Shown piece by piece: positions 1 through 15,600 of a stretch of DNA of 64,000 nt. The stretch's first letter is position 1; every line of letters starts with the position of its first letter. The position numbers were made by a program, and so were the translations under genes. Below the pieces are notes generated by a model that saw only the letters and a program-made list of their open reading frames with translations, was not told where the DNA came from and did not search any database. The DNA is from Bugulina stolonifera (taxonomy: Eukaryota > Bryozoa > Gymnolaemata > Cheilostomatida > Bugulidae), in NCBI GenBank assembly GCA_935421135.1, contig OW285195.1:11252391-11316390 (forward strand), given 5' to 3'.

Positions 1-602
1 ACAGAGTTTCAACTGGTGGGTTGTACAGTCAGTTCAGGTAAAGTACAATTTTCAATCACATTCCCAGAGGATCTGCCTGAATCTTGCAGTTTTAGAGATT
101 AAAACAGGATTTTCTCTTTCAATCTCATGCTCTCCGATTTCAATGTCTTACTTTTGATTTTTGTCTGAGAACGAAGTTGATGTAGAGTAGATTATTACTT
201 ATGCTTCTCTTTAACTGTAGAATTATTTCATGATTATATTATTACCAGGTTTTGAAACAGGATATAGTAGTATTAGCTATAAGTGGGTAACTATCATTTA
301 TTAATTATAACTAACACAGTGATGACCCACATGTATCTGTTTACTGAATCAATCTACTCCTAGCTTACAGCTACTAGCTACCACTAATTATTATAACATG
401 TCATGATAGGGTCACAACTGTGAATCACTTATTTTTATTAGCTACTAGTTGCTAGTAGAAATATATGCAGCTACTCCTTTTACTAAAATAATATTATTAT
501 AGTTGAGATACAGAGTGTTATTGACAGGCATTTGTTTACATCACTCAAGTAACCCTTATTTGCATCTTGACAGACATGTTACCATGGAAACAATTGTTTA
601 AT
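1..602. other. Upstream region of receptor A
   Basis: AT-rich sequence with no convincing coding exon. The first 40 bases are followed by a possible splice donor (CAG then GTAAAG) and could be the end of an exon from a gene that begins before the window; this cannot be tested here. Promoter elements of A would be expected in this stretch, but no clear motif is recognisable. Confidence 0.4.
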
Positions 603-3600
603 ATGGATGGAAAGATTGGAAATATGAAGATTTTGATATTTGGACTACTTCTAAGTTTAGTAAATAACTACGTACATGCAGCAGAAGGTGATAAAAAGTA
701 AGTATTCTCTATGTTAATCCAATGAGATTAATTGCGTTGGTAATGCTAATGGATGCTAAGTCACTGTCAAGTGAGTATCAAGTCACTGACAAGTAAGTAC
801 CAAGTCATTGTCAAGTAGATGCCAAGTTTAAAAAATACCAAATTATTGTCAAGTAACTGAATGAATGAACATGTGGTTTCATTATTTTGGTATTGCCCAT
901 GTAACTTTCTTTTTAGCGGTTTTAATTGTGGCTAATTTGTGAAGCTAAAATTTTTGTCCTGCTGTAATGTTGGTTGTTCATTACATACAAGTACATTACA
1001 TACATTTAGAATAGAAGGTTCAAGTTTAGACAACATATAAGAGTACATAGACCTAATATTTTCATGTAGTAACCCTATCAGAACAGCAATCTCACTTTCC
1101 CTACAAGTAGCTGAACCAGTGTAGCTACTGATGAGCTATTTAAAGCTTTAGCTAGATGTTGCTCAATATTGGCAATAAATTTTGTTGTATCCTTTTCAAA
1201 CAAACAAAATATCATGTTGAAATAAACAATGAAAAGTATGAACTGTTATACAAGTGGAGTATATTTATAATACATGATAAGCCTACATCATCCATTGTTT
1301 CTATCAAGTCGGTTAATTGGCAGTATTTTAGTATTGATAGGCAATAATTATACTAGACATATTTTTTTATCATTTATTCTTTATATTTTGACGCTAATCC
1401 TCATCCTATTTTCCTAGCATTTTTCCTCTAACTAGCATTAAAATACAAAGAATAAAATCATATAAAAACTCATCTAGTATTACTGCATATTAACCCACAT
1501 CAACATCTTCACATATTATATTGTGATAAAAAATAAATAGTAATTATTATTTCACCCATTATGTCAGATTATCTGCATTTATAATCTTTTTAGGATGAGC
1601 TTTACCTAGTGTTGAGATAAAACGATTTGTTTCACAAGGCTGCTTAGCAACTGGTGATGATGATTCATGAGAGAAATAAGTCTTATTAATATTATTTTCT
1701 TATTTCAACCTGTAGACACTTTCCATTGGGTTTTTACCTACTAAACTGCAGTAGAAGAGCAGTCTTTTAGGCAAAAGAGATCTCACCTTAGTAACTATTG
1801 ATACTAATTCACTTTCCCATTCTAATGATTAGGTGTAAACAACCTTATTTGTAGCCTACTCTTACCTACCCCCTCCCCCCAGGTCACCTCCCCCGAAGTC
1901 ATACTAAATTATTATCTAAAATTGATGTTTCTAAGGGTAAAGGGGCATTTTTAAAATGTCAGTTAGAAACAGAATGTCCCACAAACTTCCATTTGGGGTT
2001 TGGAGTTCAAACATTTTCATAACATTGTGTTTCCAACTCTGCAATAATACATCTCTCATTGATCTTCTCTTACAGCCAAGGACCTCTAGTCTCATTTGGG
2101 GAACTCAAAGAGGTTGTCTTGAACAATTACTCTCTGAGAACTGTAGAGGATATTGAACCAGACTTACTCAACCCTGGAGGGTTTCTTATTGGTAACCAGC
2201 ATAGTCTAGCTAGTATATCTCCTAGTCTGAGAGTAACCATACTTGCAGGTAAATACACTTTCTTTTGATGTGTTCTTGCAGGTAGATACGCAGTGCATAT
2301 ATATTGTAGGCTATAAGACTATCAATAATGTATAGCGTAGTAAACTAGACTATTCCTGTAGACAAATGGTAAAGTATATTATGTAGTACGGGGCCTATAT
2401 GTATGAGTAGATGTCATCACTTTGGTCTGGAGAAATTCGATCAGCTCCAAAGCACTACTGGAGCTTGAGCATTAGGCCAAAAGGTCTCGCTGAGGCACTA
2501 GTTCAACACCAGTAGAGACCAAGGCAGTACAAGAGCTCCGACATTGGGCCTGAGGCCCAAGCTATGTATGATTTGGAAAACTCTGTAGGCTACTTGGAAC
2601 CCGATGAGCGAAGATAATCAGTAGTCGTCATTGATTACTGCCGCTCTGCTTCCATAATTGTCAATGGTATGCTGTTTCTGCTGATTCTCAACTCTTATTG
2701 GTCTATTTTATCCAATAGGCAACTGATCAAGTAGGACCTATTCATTTTCTAACCTAATTGTTATAATAATTCTAGAACAGTAAATATAATAACAATAATT
2801 ATAGTACAAGTACATGTATATACATTTGTACAATGCACAACAATAAGGATGAAATATATAGGTCTAATAATGGATACATAATGAAGTCAGCCATTGCATA
2901 TTATGACATGGCAAAAAAATCAAAGACATGCGGAATCGCTTTGTGTTACGTCTGCAGCTAATCACAGTAATCAACATGTTAGAGGAATAGCAATATTCTG
3001 ATGTGGTAGTGATCAGCTAAAACAATACCTAGTGGTGAAACCAGGAGTAGATCTATATGTATATGTTTAGTCTACGTACCAATTAGTCTACCTTCATAAT
3101 AAAACTTGGCAGGTTCCCATAAATATGCTAGTTTAATGTTTAAATGTTACAAAAACCTGTAAATCATGCGTAGAAGGCGAATTCGTCACGATCCATAAGG
3201 AACAGCTAAAGTATAATCATACAAGGATATTAATTAAATTATTAGTAGTGTGTAGAAGCCCAGCATGATTTGATTTTTACATGTAGTTATTACTCTATTT
3301 TATGTTTGTCTTTCAAAGTTACATGTGTAACACAGTAAATTGAAAGTGATAATTTTAGTTTTCAGGCTCCAAACCCGGTTAGTAGAAGCAACCAGCAGTA
3401 GAACTATTCTCAGTTTCTTGCTCTCACTCAATCTCGTTTACTACTGGTAGATGACCTACAACCCAGACAGAACTTCTCCATACCACATGTTGCTATTATT
3501 CAATTCTGTATTTGACAAGGAATTTATCTTTTGAGCAGTCAGCGACTTGCTTCACACCCATGAAAATATCAGTCCCCCAACAGGCCTATGGGTACAATTT

Positions 3601-6600
3601 TCTAAAACTAAACCTTTATTTTTATCAGCAGTGATATTACTAATCCATTGGAATGGCATTGAAAACTCAAAACACCCAAAAGTATGATAAATGATCTTTC
3701 ACTACTCTGATTCATTGCTCAACGCCCCTCGTTACTACCAGGGCACTCCACCAGGGCACTCTACCAGGGTACTGCAGGACTTGTAGTATGAGGTCAAAGG
3801 TCGGCATTTAGCATCACTGGCAACCAGTCATGTACTAAATATGCACTTAGGGCTTTACTAGGCCACTCAGTAAAGGAGAGCTATCATAGTGTAGTCATTA
3901 ATGTGATTTAGGTCTACAATGTCCCCAGTCTAACTGTGAATAATTATTACACTCTTGCTGCCTATAGCAGTGATTCTATGAGAGCAGTGTCCTTGCTAGT
4001 AGCTGACTACTACTAGCTGGGTTGGTTGAGTGGATATACCAACTAAATATCAACCCTCAGTCCCTCCAACCATGCTAATTCCTGATTCATTTAATCAAAC
4101 TCTTCCTAATCCAACAAAGACTTTGTTTAGCAGATTACCAGTGTTGTACCATGCAACAGAGTGGTAAGCTTGATAACATATGAGTAGGCTTGATATTGAC
4201 AGGTAACTCTGCCTATTCAGGTGTCTACAATATCTCTAGAATATTTTAGAGAGAGGGAATTCAAAATACCCGAGATTAGCTCAAAGGAGCTTTACTACAC
4301 AAATCCTGTCATGTGTAATAAAACAAATTATCTAGTTTTTCCAACAATTATAATAGTAAATACAGAAGCTTTTTTCCCCTAAGACTTACATAGTTTCTAT
4401 CTGCACAATTGTTTGTTTTATAGGAAGAGAAAATGAGACGGCATTTAGAGACGGTCACGGTCTAAGCGCTTACTTTAACATCGTACAAGACTTGACTCAG
4501 ATAAACAACGGTTCAGATATCATTATTGCTGATCTAAACAACCACTGCATTAGGAACGTAAGCAGACGAGGGGGCTCACCATATGTCACAACGTTTGCTG
4601 GACGTTGTGGTAAGCAGGGACACATCACCGAACCTGTCAGTGCTCGCTCAGGCAGATTCAAGTACCCTTTTAAAGTTCTGTATCTAGAGGAGGAAAACAT
4701 ATTCTACTATCTTATAGATAATGCAATAGTGAAACACAACTTGACAACAGGTTAGTTATTTATTGATAACCGGGTCAACTGTAAATGTCTTTACTTTCAG
4801 GGCTCTGATTGGACAAACAATAATAAGGTCACTTTGTCTACTGAATAGATGAATATGTATTTCTGGCATGTTCTAAATTTCAGATAGTCGTTGACCATCC
4901 TGTGTGTTGTTATTCTTGTAGATATGCTTACAACAATGTACAAGGACTTGAGGTACTTCGAACACACGTACTCTTTTGTCATGGACACTGAGAAAAGGTT
5001 TTTGTATGTCAATCACGCAAGAGGACTGTCTAAAATAGACACTTGGGCTACTCCATGGGAAAGAACTCTCATTGCAGGAACAAACAACACTTCTGGAACG
5101 CAGAGAGACATTAGAGATGGCTCGTTACTCGCAGCTCGATTCGGTAGTAAGTTTTGTTTGTAAAGCATGAATTTTTACTCATGTAATATGTATTCTATAA
5201 GATCTGTTCTGAATTAAATACTACTTCTATAAAAGTCTCTGTGTTAGAAATAGCCTTAGACTTTCGGCTATGATCTCCAAATATGTTTTGGAGTTGATTC
5301 TTTGCTAGTGGTAGACGAGTAGAATAACTAATGGCTTCGGTGAATACCTGTGACAACTTGAGATGTTATGTTTACAGATTTTCCTGCTGGATTAACATGG
5401 CTGATCCCTGATCAAGTTCTAATGATGTGTGACTACAACAACTTTGCTATGAGGGTAATAAACCTGGAAGATAGAGTTGTTACTACTGTTTGTAAGGGTG
5501 GGTACTCTTAATTAATAATAACATAGCTTAAATCCATATTGTATACATCTCCTTTCTTTTAACTGCATTACCAGTAGTTGCATCTTTGTTTGTGCAAGAA
5601 AGGAAAACTCCTGAGCAGGTGGGCATTATTATTTAGTAAATATTTTCCAATCTATCTTTGCAAAGTCAAATGATGTAATAGTATTGCCTCAAGACAATTT
5701 CTTTTATTTGCATTGTTCTCAGAACAAACATGTTTTTGTTTGTTCAAAGTAAGTTTAACATACATTTAGATTAATATCTATTTGTTTACCCTGCTGATTG
5801 TGTACAGAGTCACAATATTTGCACCCTTTGTACAAATAGGTTTTATTAATAGCATATAATCTATTGTCTGACATAAAGTTCAAGTTAGTGTTGTATATTC
5901 TTTGGGCCATAGAAATCTTTTAGAGATTTTAATAGGTCATTGGAGACTTTGGCTTTGAACTGAACTAAACTGCTTTATTACCAATGGCTACATACATGTA
6001 GTTTTTCAACAATTTATGTATAACATCTGAAGCAGTTTAACCCAGATTGAAGGCAAGACAATTTCAAATTTTTGACCCATTCAGAGAGATAACCATCTTG
6101 GTAAAGTTGATCTGACTCTGATTGACCTTTTTCCAGATGAATAATTTAAATTTGAATAAAACCACTGTTTAATTAAACGCTTGTAAAATTGTAAAACTCT
6201 ATGATGTCGTATTTTAGGAGCAGTATCTAATAATCCTACATTTGTGGCCGGAGGCCCCAAGAAATGTAAGGTGAACAAACCCCTAACTGTCAACGTAATA
6301 GATGGTATGATATATATTGGAGACTCCAGTGGTACGGAGAGTAACAGAATTGGACATTTACTTACTCTTTCCTACTGTAAGTATTTTCTGACACAATTTA
6401 TATGAGACAAATCATTGGAAGTAGATTTACATTGTATCTGTTGTACTATTGTATATTTATAACGGCACAATTTGTGCTACAGATGTATATAATATATACC
6501 CTAAAAGCAGTTAACCTTAATACTTAGTTGAAGCTTTTTGCCTTTTTACCTTAGGGAGGTAATAATTTCAAACTAATCAGGGTGTTGTCTTCCCTTTGTT

Positions 6601-9600
6601 GAGAGAATAACTCCGTCCAATTTTGGCAAAATCTGTTATTTAGACTATCTTCTATTATATTTTGTATCTGCACATAATTGCCTTTGGATGCAAAATAATT
6701 CTAAGGTATGAGGTACATGCATGTGTAATTGTGATTTTAAAATATTTCGATGTTCCACCTTATTACATAATGTCATGTTCTAACTCGCAGCTCAGCCGAT
6801 CTGTGGACAGCCTGAAATCGCGGATTCTCAGGTCATGAGTTACAGTCCAGTGAAGGAAAAGTATATCAACAATGACTTCATTAGGTTTACCTGTGTCAAT
6901 GGTTATGGTATTAACGGCAGCTCTGATACAATCAGATGTGTGAGAGCCAAGTACGACAATGATACCGTCTATGGAGTGTGGAATGATACAGTCCCTGCAT
7001 GTGTGGTAAGGTTATGTAGCAGCATTATTCTTCTTTAGCGTACTCGTAACTGCACATAATTATCTATTGCCAAAGACATATGTTATTATCAACTAAACAG
7101 CAAGGAAATCCAGGTCTGTGAACAAAGAGAATGTAACTCTAAAATCATTGTTAGATTTACTTCCTTTAGATTTGCATGCTGAAAGAATCTGGTTATAATA
7201 CTTGAATAAAAATTGGCTACACTACAGAGCCTGTAATATTAGTACATGTAGGCCACTGGTGATTCAGTCTTGTTTCTACGACATTAGAAATACAGTGTCG
7301 ACACGATGAAGCCGAGCAGTGGTCAAGCTGCTGGTGGGACAATCGTCACTCTGACAGGGGTATTCTCAGAGGATATGGACATCACAGTTGACCATGGAGG
7401 TTCAGTTAGTCCGTCACCTGTCAAGTTTGAAAGGTATGTTGTTGAAGTTGTCCCCTCTTATCAAACCAGCACGTAACATGGCACCATTGTTATAGGCTAT
7501 TTCCATATTATGCCAAAGCTCTACTTGCCCTACCGAGGAGAGTGGAACTTAAACCAGTTAATCACTATACCATCATGTCAGCCTGGGAGTCAACGGTGTC
7601 AATTTTTTTCTGGTCTACTTTTTGTGAATGGGTTTTAACGGGCGTCTGAGGGAAGGAAGTAACTATGTTTTAACCTCTGCTAGGACGTCATTTGCTCAAT
7701 CTCAAACTGAGTTCTCTGGGATTAAACTACCCTATATCTGATGCAATATTTGTTGCTATGGGAACCGGATTGTCACTGAGAAATTATGGGATAGATATAC
7801 ATGTAGTTGAGCATGTTTGATTTATGTATATGTCTGTACATTGCAGTAGATGTATGTCATGTCTCAACATAGTGCTTCTTATTAAACACTTTCCTCGAAT
7901 AATTGATAGTATACTACAGTAACGATATTGTGATACTGGAATAACTGTGCTATCGTTGGCATATCCTGGTGAGTAAAATGTCACTTCCTTGTGTTCTTTC
8001 AGGAAGTCTCTCCAATCACTCACCTTCGAAATGCCAGGGAATAAAAGGAGACAGCTTCACACTGCAAGAATAAAGATTCTATTTGATGGAAAAGAAGGAA
8101 ACATTACGTCTATACAGAGTTATGAATATCTTCCCAATCCATCTGTACAGAATGTTAGCCGTACCAGTTCTATTAGCAGGTAAGCACATGTATTCTTACG
8201 TCTGTGCCATCTCTTATCTCATTTTTTGGTACTGTTTGTTTAAAGACATGATATGTCATTCTTGATCAGTAGTCTAGAGTTACGCTAGTCCAAGCATGAT
8301 GTAGTATGCATCTGTATGTCCCATAGCTTAGTAAAACAATGATCATTTGAGCTGTTGGTTCAAGGGTTTTAAGGCTGTAAAATATTCAAACATATCTTCA
8401 GAAAATGAAGCCCTCGGACCTCATGTAGCCTTTATTCAATACCTGAAAATTTAACCATCATCTTACATATTGTTGATCATCATTATGGATATTTTACAGC
8501 GGAGGTTTACTTTTAAAGTTCTGTGGAGAGAACTTTCAGTCTGCACATAACTACACACTGGTTTTCCGCAACTCGCAGGGAGTTTTCTACTCTGCAATAG
8601 TGAGTATGGAATGCATTTTATTCTGTACCAGTACCTGTATAGATTAATAACTTGTACATGTATTTGGAATGTACAACAGTTGAATTACAATCTGCTGGTT
8701 TATTACTTAATCTCATCGGTTAAAGCATGCTATAGCTACGTGACCAAACCAGTTATTCCTAAACCTTTTTGAGTTGCCTTCTCAACAAACTCTATTGAGC
8801 AAGGAAAGACAGCAAAAAAATAAAAAAAATTAGGTTCAAATACTTTGTGGAAAATCTTTAAAAATTGTAGGCGTTTAAACTCTAAGGTATTTGCTGCTTT
8901 GTGTGCAGTTTACTTTAACCTGATACTGAAGCAATTACTAAGTAACTGAGGTATTGGTGGACTATCTGTTAAGCAAGGGAGTGTTTATATCAACTATGTT
9001 TCTGTGTTTCAGACAAGTACTCCAGAGGAGAGCCGAAATGAACTTGTATTTAAAACACCAGACTTCTCAGAGCATTTTGAAGAGAGCAGAGGTTAGAACT
9101 AAATACTGTCTTAATTGCTGTAATATATTTGTGTGCATGCACGGTATATGTATGTACACATTCTCAGATTTTTTTCAAGTCAACTTTGTCAATAAAATAG
9201 TGATTTCGGTCTTACTAAAATTTATCACCATAAAGATGAACTTAGATGCTGGTCGAGTATTTGACATTTCCTGACACGCATACATGTAGTTCATCTAATA
9301 CCTTTGTACATACATACTTTTAAACAGCTTCCTTTCAACATGATACTGCCATGTTCCCATAGATCTGTCTCTCTTGTTGTGTTGACGTCCATTCCTCGCT
9401 TTGGTGCCTTATTAATACAACAAAAGTCATATTTCCTTCATCTTTATATGCCAGTCTTGTTATCTATAAGTACATATATGTGTTGCATCTCTGTACTGCA
9501 GCTAAACGACAAGCACTTGATAAAATAGAGCACCTGACACTAACTGCCACATTGCTGTCAGATGGAAAAGAGTTTGGAGACAAAAGTGAATTTCCCTTTA

Positions 9601-12600
9601 CTGTGTATAACAGTGAGCCAACATTTGAAGATAACACAGACAAAGTGCCAGTTGTAAGTACATGTAGATGGAAAGTAAATCAATCCATGGTGCAGCTATA
9701 CATAGTTTAAAAGTAGTGAGCAGGTAGCTTGCGTCATACTGGAGTTCCACAAATTATTAATTTAGTCTAAAGAGCAATAGGGTCACCCATACTAGTGATG
9801 TCATAGCAGGCTCACCCACCCGCAATGAGTGATTAGTCAAGAGTCTTAACCTTTGAACTCTTGAGCAATTTCAGTATAAATCGTCTTTTTCACACTAGAC
9901 TTTTTTCTGGTTCTACAACTTATGAAAGACCAGCAACTTGGCTTTCTTCAAGGTTTTTGTTTCTAATAGTCTGTCACGCCTTACTAAAACAGGCGGAATT
10001 TATTTCCTCTGCAAAATACACTAACACCGCTTTATCTATTATTATACAATGTATAATTTTTGTAGCAAATAGATGTTGATGCTACACCCGAGGTTATAAC
10101 TCTCTATGGCTCCAACCTGAATGTATCTCTACTTCCAACTGATTACAAAGTAACATTCAAGTTCACTGAAGGAAGTTATCTTCTCTCTTGCCGAGTAATT
10201 GATTTACTTAGAGACAGGATATTGTGTGCTCCTACTGATGATCAGGTTGATCTACCAGTCAGTGATACATATAATCTCGTCGCTAAAATACAGGTAACGT
10301 ATTCTTCTTACTATTTAATATTAAAATTTGATATTGACATGAAGTTTTGCAATTGGTATTTGCTCCATAAGTGTCACTTATTAATATTTTCTAACATCAG
10401 GTATTTAAATTTTTTGCACTAAAATTATTTTTTCAGGTTTCTGTGGCAAATTTAGAGTTCACGGTGGCCAAAGCAGTGTTTTACAGAGACAGAGAGCGAG
10501 AACCAGTTACTGCTACAACTGGAAGGCCTGCAGGTAATCATCTTGTGTTCTACGCAGTGTGTTTTACACAACTGCACGCACGTTTCATGTACCATTAAAT
10601 CGAAGGAAAATTAATAGTTTGATGTCGTAATAATATCAAAGCAAATTGCAACATCTCAAAGTTTACCTTCGGCACTTTTCATAAGATGTGTTGTATTATG
10701 TCCCTTATTTCCAATGCTTAAGCCAATCAGCTTCATAGATTTTAATTGGCTAAAAAATGTACATATAACTTTTAATTGGCTGACAGAACTCAGATTTAAT
10801 TTACACTCAGAGATTGTGTTTTTGGTTCATTCTTGCAATAACTTTATGTATCTAATTTATACATGGAAGTTTCTGTTTCTTTTTACAGAACTTGTTGGCA
10901 TCATTGTCCCGGTAGTCATTGCAACAGTAGCCGTAATTGTAGCGGTCGTTATATACATTGTATATAAACGGATGCATCGTCAGCACCCGGGAATTAGCGT
11001 AGGTTTCGTACCTGGTGGTCCAGGTGATATCGGTAAGTTCTACAATCTTACCTTTGGACAAGAATTAAATACTGCTCCTACGAGCAGCAATTACGATACT
11101 CCAAAGCTCTCCGGTGTTTAGATATTTCAGAACAAAAAGAAAATTTTGTTGTGCAATTTGCTGAGAGTTGCACATTACTAGTAAACTAGGTCAATGTGAT
11201 AAATTTAGATTTTTAGAATAATATAGGTTTGCATCAGATAATCATAAAGAGTAGTTATATGTGTTTAGTCTAAACTCATAGCTAGTTACCAAGAGAAACT
11301 TTGAACAAATAATGTGATAGTGATGTGTTTTAAAATACATTCATCTTTATTGTGTGTATGTTTTTAATATATTCAAATTTTTTTCTGTCCAGAGGCATTA
11401 GATAAATATATTATACAACTATGCAATATTTATTGTGAGAATATTTAATCATGGCTTCAACAATTTAATCCTTAGATTTTTAGAGTACTAGTCACTTACA
11501 GTAATTTCATGTTTTAAACCATGTTGGTGTCATGGCTAGCGAAATGTATAGTTACAATGCCATAGACGGTGCACAATGTCTACAGGGAGATCGGCAATCT
11601 ACACTTACTTGAAACTGGCGGTACACCCATATACATGTAGCTATCATTAGAGTTACAAACTATATAGTTGCGTAAACATATAATAGTCCAACTGTTTTGA
11701 GCACAGACAACAGTTCAGTTATTAGACATGGAAGCAAAGACTCTCTTAGTACTGCAGCAGTAGAGCAGTAGATGAAGACTTCATACAGAGTGCTTATTTG
11801 TACACCCTCAGTTCAACACCCTGTTCTCTATGACCCAGCACTGGGCTAATAGTACATGTACAAGTTCATTCAACGTGTTGAAATAATAATACATGCATGT
11901 ATATAACCAAATCTGCCACAATAGCCGCCTGTGATGCTTGCCTTCCACAAGTTTTAATAATAAACTACTTGTTGTCACAATGATGTTATTCTTTATTACT
12001 AACAAATAAATACCATGAATAATACCATATATAGTCTGAACTTTGTTTGACAAGTAGACAACAGCGAATAAATGCATCCCACTTGGGTGTCATGCGCAGT
12101 TCTTCCTGTCATTAAATAGCTAGCAGCAGATCCCATGAATTAATCGATGTGTGAAACAAGGTTCTCACAATTTTAATCTGAGAGCACCAGGTTTTTCCTC
12201 CTAATTACTTTACATGGAAATTTGAAACATTACAATGTAGATACTTGTAATTTTGATGATTATCATTTAAATAGTATAAGATTGCAGCTTATTTTATTGC
12301 ACATTTACAGTCATACATGTATAAAGTTTTGTGATATCATCTAATAAGTATATAATTATATTTACATTCCCCAGCATACTAGAGTCCCAAGTTTTTGAAA
12401 TTTTCATATTCACAACGTAAACAGTAAACACTGCTGATTGGGTGGAAAAAACAGCCATGTTTCACATACTCTTTAATTCCATACGAATCTCCAAAACTTC
12501 AATAATTACAGTACATGTTAATAGCCTACGTTTGGGAGTAATTCCATGTAAACTGATTCTCTCAAGTTACAAGTTTCTGAAGGTCAAAAACATTTCACAC

Positions 12601-15600
12601 GTAATCAAATTAATGGTGTCAGAAGAGGCTAGGCCTCTTTAGCAATGCAAGATAATGTACATGCCAGAATGGTGTAGTTGTTAACTTGCTCATCTGTAGA
12701 CTTTAGGGTCATAGGTTGAAGTCCCACACACTCCTGCCATGGAAGGTGAGCTCTTCCACTCAGAGCCCACCTCCTGTGGCTCAAACAAGTCTCAGCTTCT
12801 GACGTCCTGTTAAACAGGATGGTTAAATGTCTTGCCTGAAACCTAAAACAAACAAAAATAAACGAAGACATAATACATTTACTTACATAGGTGTTCAGAT
12901 GTCATGCAAATGTACAGATAGAGAACATCCATGTTTATGTACACAGTAGATTGGTCAAAAGGAGGAACTTCTCTGGATATGCAAACAATATACAATTTTA
13001 TTGCATAAATAGCAGATGTGCACATACAATGCTGTATATATGTTTATATTCCAAGCTTGTGATACAGTAAAATATATAATATTGTACAAGGTATGTAGCA
13101 TCTCGTGCATTATGTGGGTCCAAAAAACAATAACCAAAGTGAAAATGTTACAACTAACACTCTAAACATCAACTCTATCAATTGCACAAACCTAAACTAA
13201 TCCACTCTCAGTCTATGTAGATTTGTAACACAGCTTAGTGACCTTCTGTATTTGTAATCCACACTGTCTTTACCTGCAGAAAGGCTTATTACATTTGGGG
13301 TAGCATGCCTGATCAACTAATATTTGCAAAATAGGATGAAATTCCGAGATTGGTCACGCATGACTAACCAAATGTATATTACTCAAACAACTGAAGACAG
13401 CCAATTAAGAATAGCAAATACTTTGTTCACACCAATACAAAAGGTCACTAATGAAACCTCCAAGTCTATCACACTTTCCGTATAGTATTTGTTTGTACTC
13501 CACAGCAAATATTTAGACACATTTAGCTGTTTTGATGAAATATCTATACTAGGCATCAGTCGGTATGGCTAAAGCCACAAGAAGATAGATATATCTTTCC
13601 AGATTTTACTGAAATGTTAATTTAGAGCATTTGCTCAGTATCCAATGCACCTCCAACTGTCGAGAAGGTTTAAGTTTGCTGTGGTGTATATTTATGTAAT
13701 TTAGGAGTTGTCTAATCTGTTTACAGGTTACTTTAATGACTCTCTTACAAACTTGAATTTCTGTTCACAGGCTATGATAAAGATGGTGGTATAGAGCTAA
13801 GGCTACCATTTGAATTGAGGGTACAGCTGGATGACATGCATGTAGACCCATCTAAGCTGAGCTTCAATCTCAGGGCTGAGCCAATAGGCAGAGGTGAGTT
13901 TACATTGCGTAGTCTTGCTTTAGCCCTTGTTCTAATATGCCTTTCCTGCCGTCCCAGGACCCTTTGACATCTAGTCATACTAGGACAGAGCAACAAACTC
14001 TGTCACCAAGCTAAGTAAATCTCTGTCAGCATGAAAATTGGAGAGAGTGGATCGGTATTCATGCAACTCCGATATTCAAATTAAAACTTGCAGTACAGAG
14101 ACATTGTAGCTTATGTATGCACACCATGTTATATATTTATATACAGTCTCATAAGATATACAGTATACATGCAGCAAATATTTCTACCACTGCAGGTCAC
14201 TTTGGTAAAGTATATCTCGGACAGCTACAGCTCAAAGGAAATGTACTAAAGACAGTCGCCGTCAAGACTCTCAAAGGTGTGTAAAAATAAAAATTTTAAA
14301 TTTGACGTTAATGTGTCCCTCAAAATGTAATTGTATGTAAATACATGTACATTATACTATAATATTTACTCTTTTTTATGTGTAGTCTAACAGACATCAG
14401 GCTTTATATCGAGAATTTCTGATGCTAGCCCAAAAACCCAAATATCTGGATAGCCTCCATTGTCAATCGATAGTACTTTGGTCCAGATAATTAAGGTTCT
14501 ACGGTAACTCATACTTAGTTTTGAAGACATATCACTGGTCATGTTTACATTAAATAAATATACAGCAATGGGATCAAGTATATGTTTACTAGAATACCTA
14601 TCACAAAGCGATGCTATGTTGTGTGACTACAGTCTCTATTTTTCTTTTAGAAACCGACGATATTAACTTAACTCAACTACAAGAGTTTCTAGAAGAAGCA
14701 ACGTTCATGAAAGGTTTCAGTCATGCCAATATCTTAGTGACTCTGGGAGTGAGCTGGAGGAAAGGCGATAGACCTAATGTCGTCTTACCATATATGGCTC
14801 TTGGAGATCTTGGATCTCTGCTTAGGAAACCAGAGATGGTAAGCTTCAGTTTATTGTTTTCCGCAGTATGTACATCATTGTCAGTTTTCGCAGAACGTAG
14901 CATATCAATCCGTTACTGAGCTCATTGGCAGCTCGCCATCAGAACGCCAATACCATATAATATGTAGGCATCTTAGATTGTATATCAATGGTGCAAGATT
15001 GATATACAATCTGTATAATTATCATATCCGTAGTAATCGAGCAATTTCCAAAAAGCTTGGACTACATTTTAACCAGTTTTATTGGCCACTTGTTCTGTAT
15101 CAGTTTGCCATCAAACTGCCTTTATGGTATCATATCTTAAGTTTTCTAAAGGCTTTTAAGCGCTAACTGATAACGAGACAAATCTAGATATGTTAATGAC
15201 ATGATTCGGTTACACTTAAATGAAAGGTCCTTTACGTACTTTACATGGGTTAGTTACCAGCACCAAGTCCTAGTAACTTCAAATCTGTCTACTGCTGACA
15301 GGTAAACTGGTCAACTGGTCAACTGACATAATTTGCACGTTCTGACACCAATGTTGTATGATTGGTTGGTCCTTCATGTAATTTATAGTAAAACAGGAGA
15401 AATGACACCAACTCTATTTTGTCTGTCAGAAGTAGATCAATGTTTTGGTGCCGTGTGCATGCAGCACGCATGTACAAAGGTAAACTAGAGCCTGCAATGA
15501 CTCTTCCTTGTGTTTTAGATATTTACAAATGGTGATCTGGTACACTTCGGTATGCAAGTGGCTACAGGAATGGAATATTTAACAGCAAATAAAAGACTGC

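Noticed and set aside
7300..7400. Alternative frame for receptor exon 8 starting at the CAG acceptor nearest the domain
   Set aside because: That frame meets a stop within the exon; the acceptor at 7286-7287 (and 24385-24386 in B) keeps the IPT domain in frame in both paralogues.
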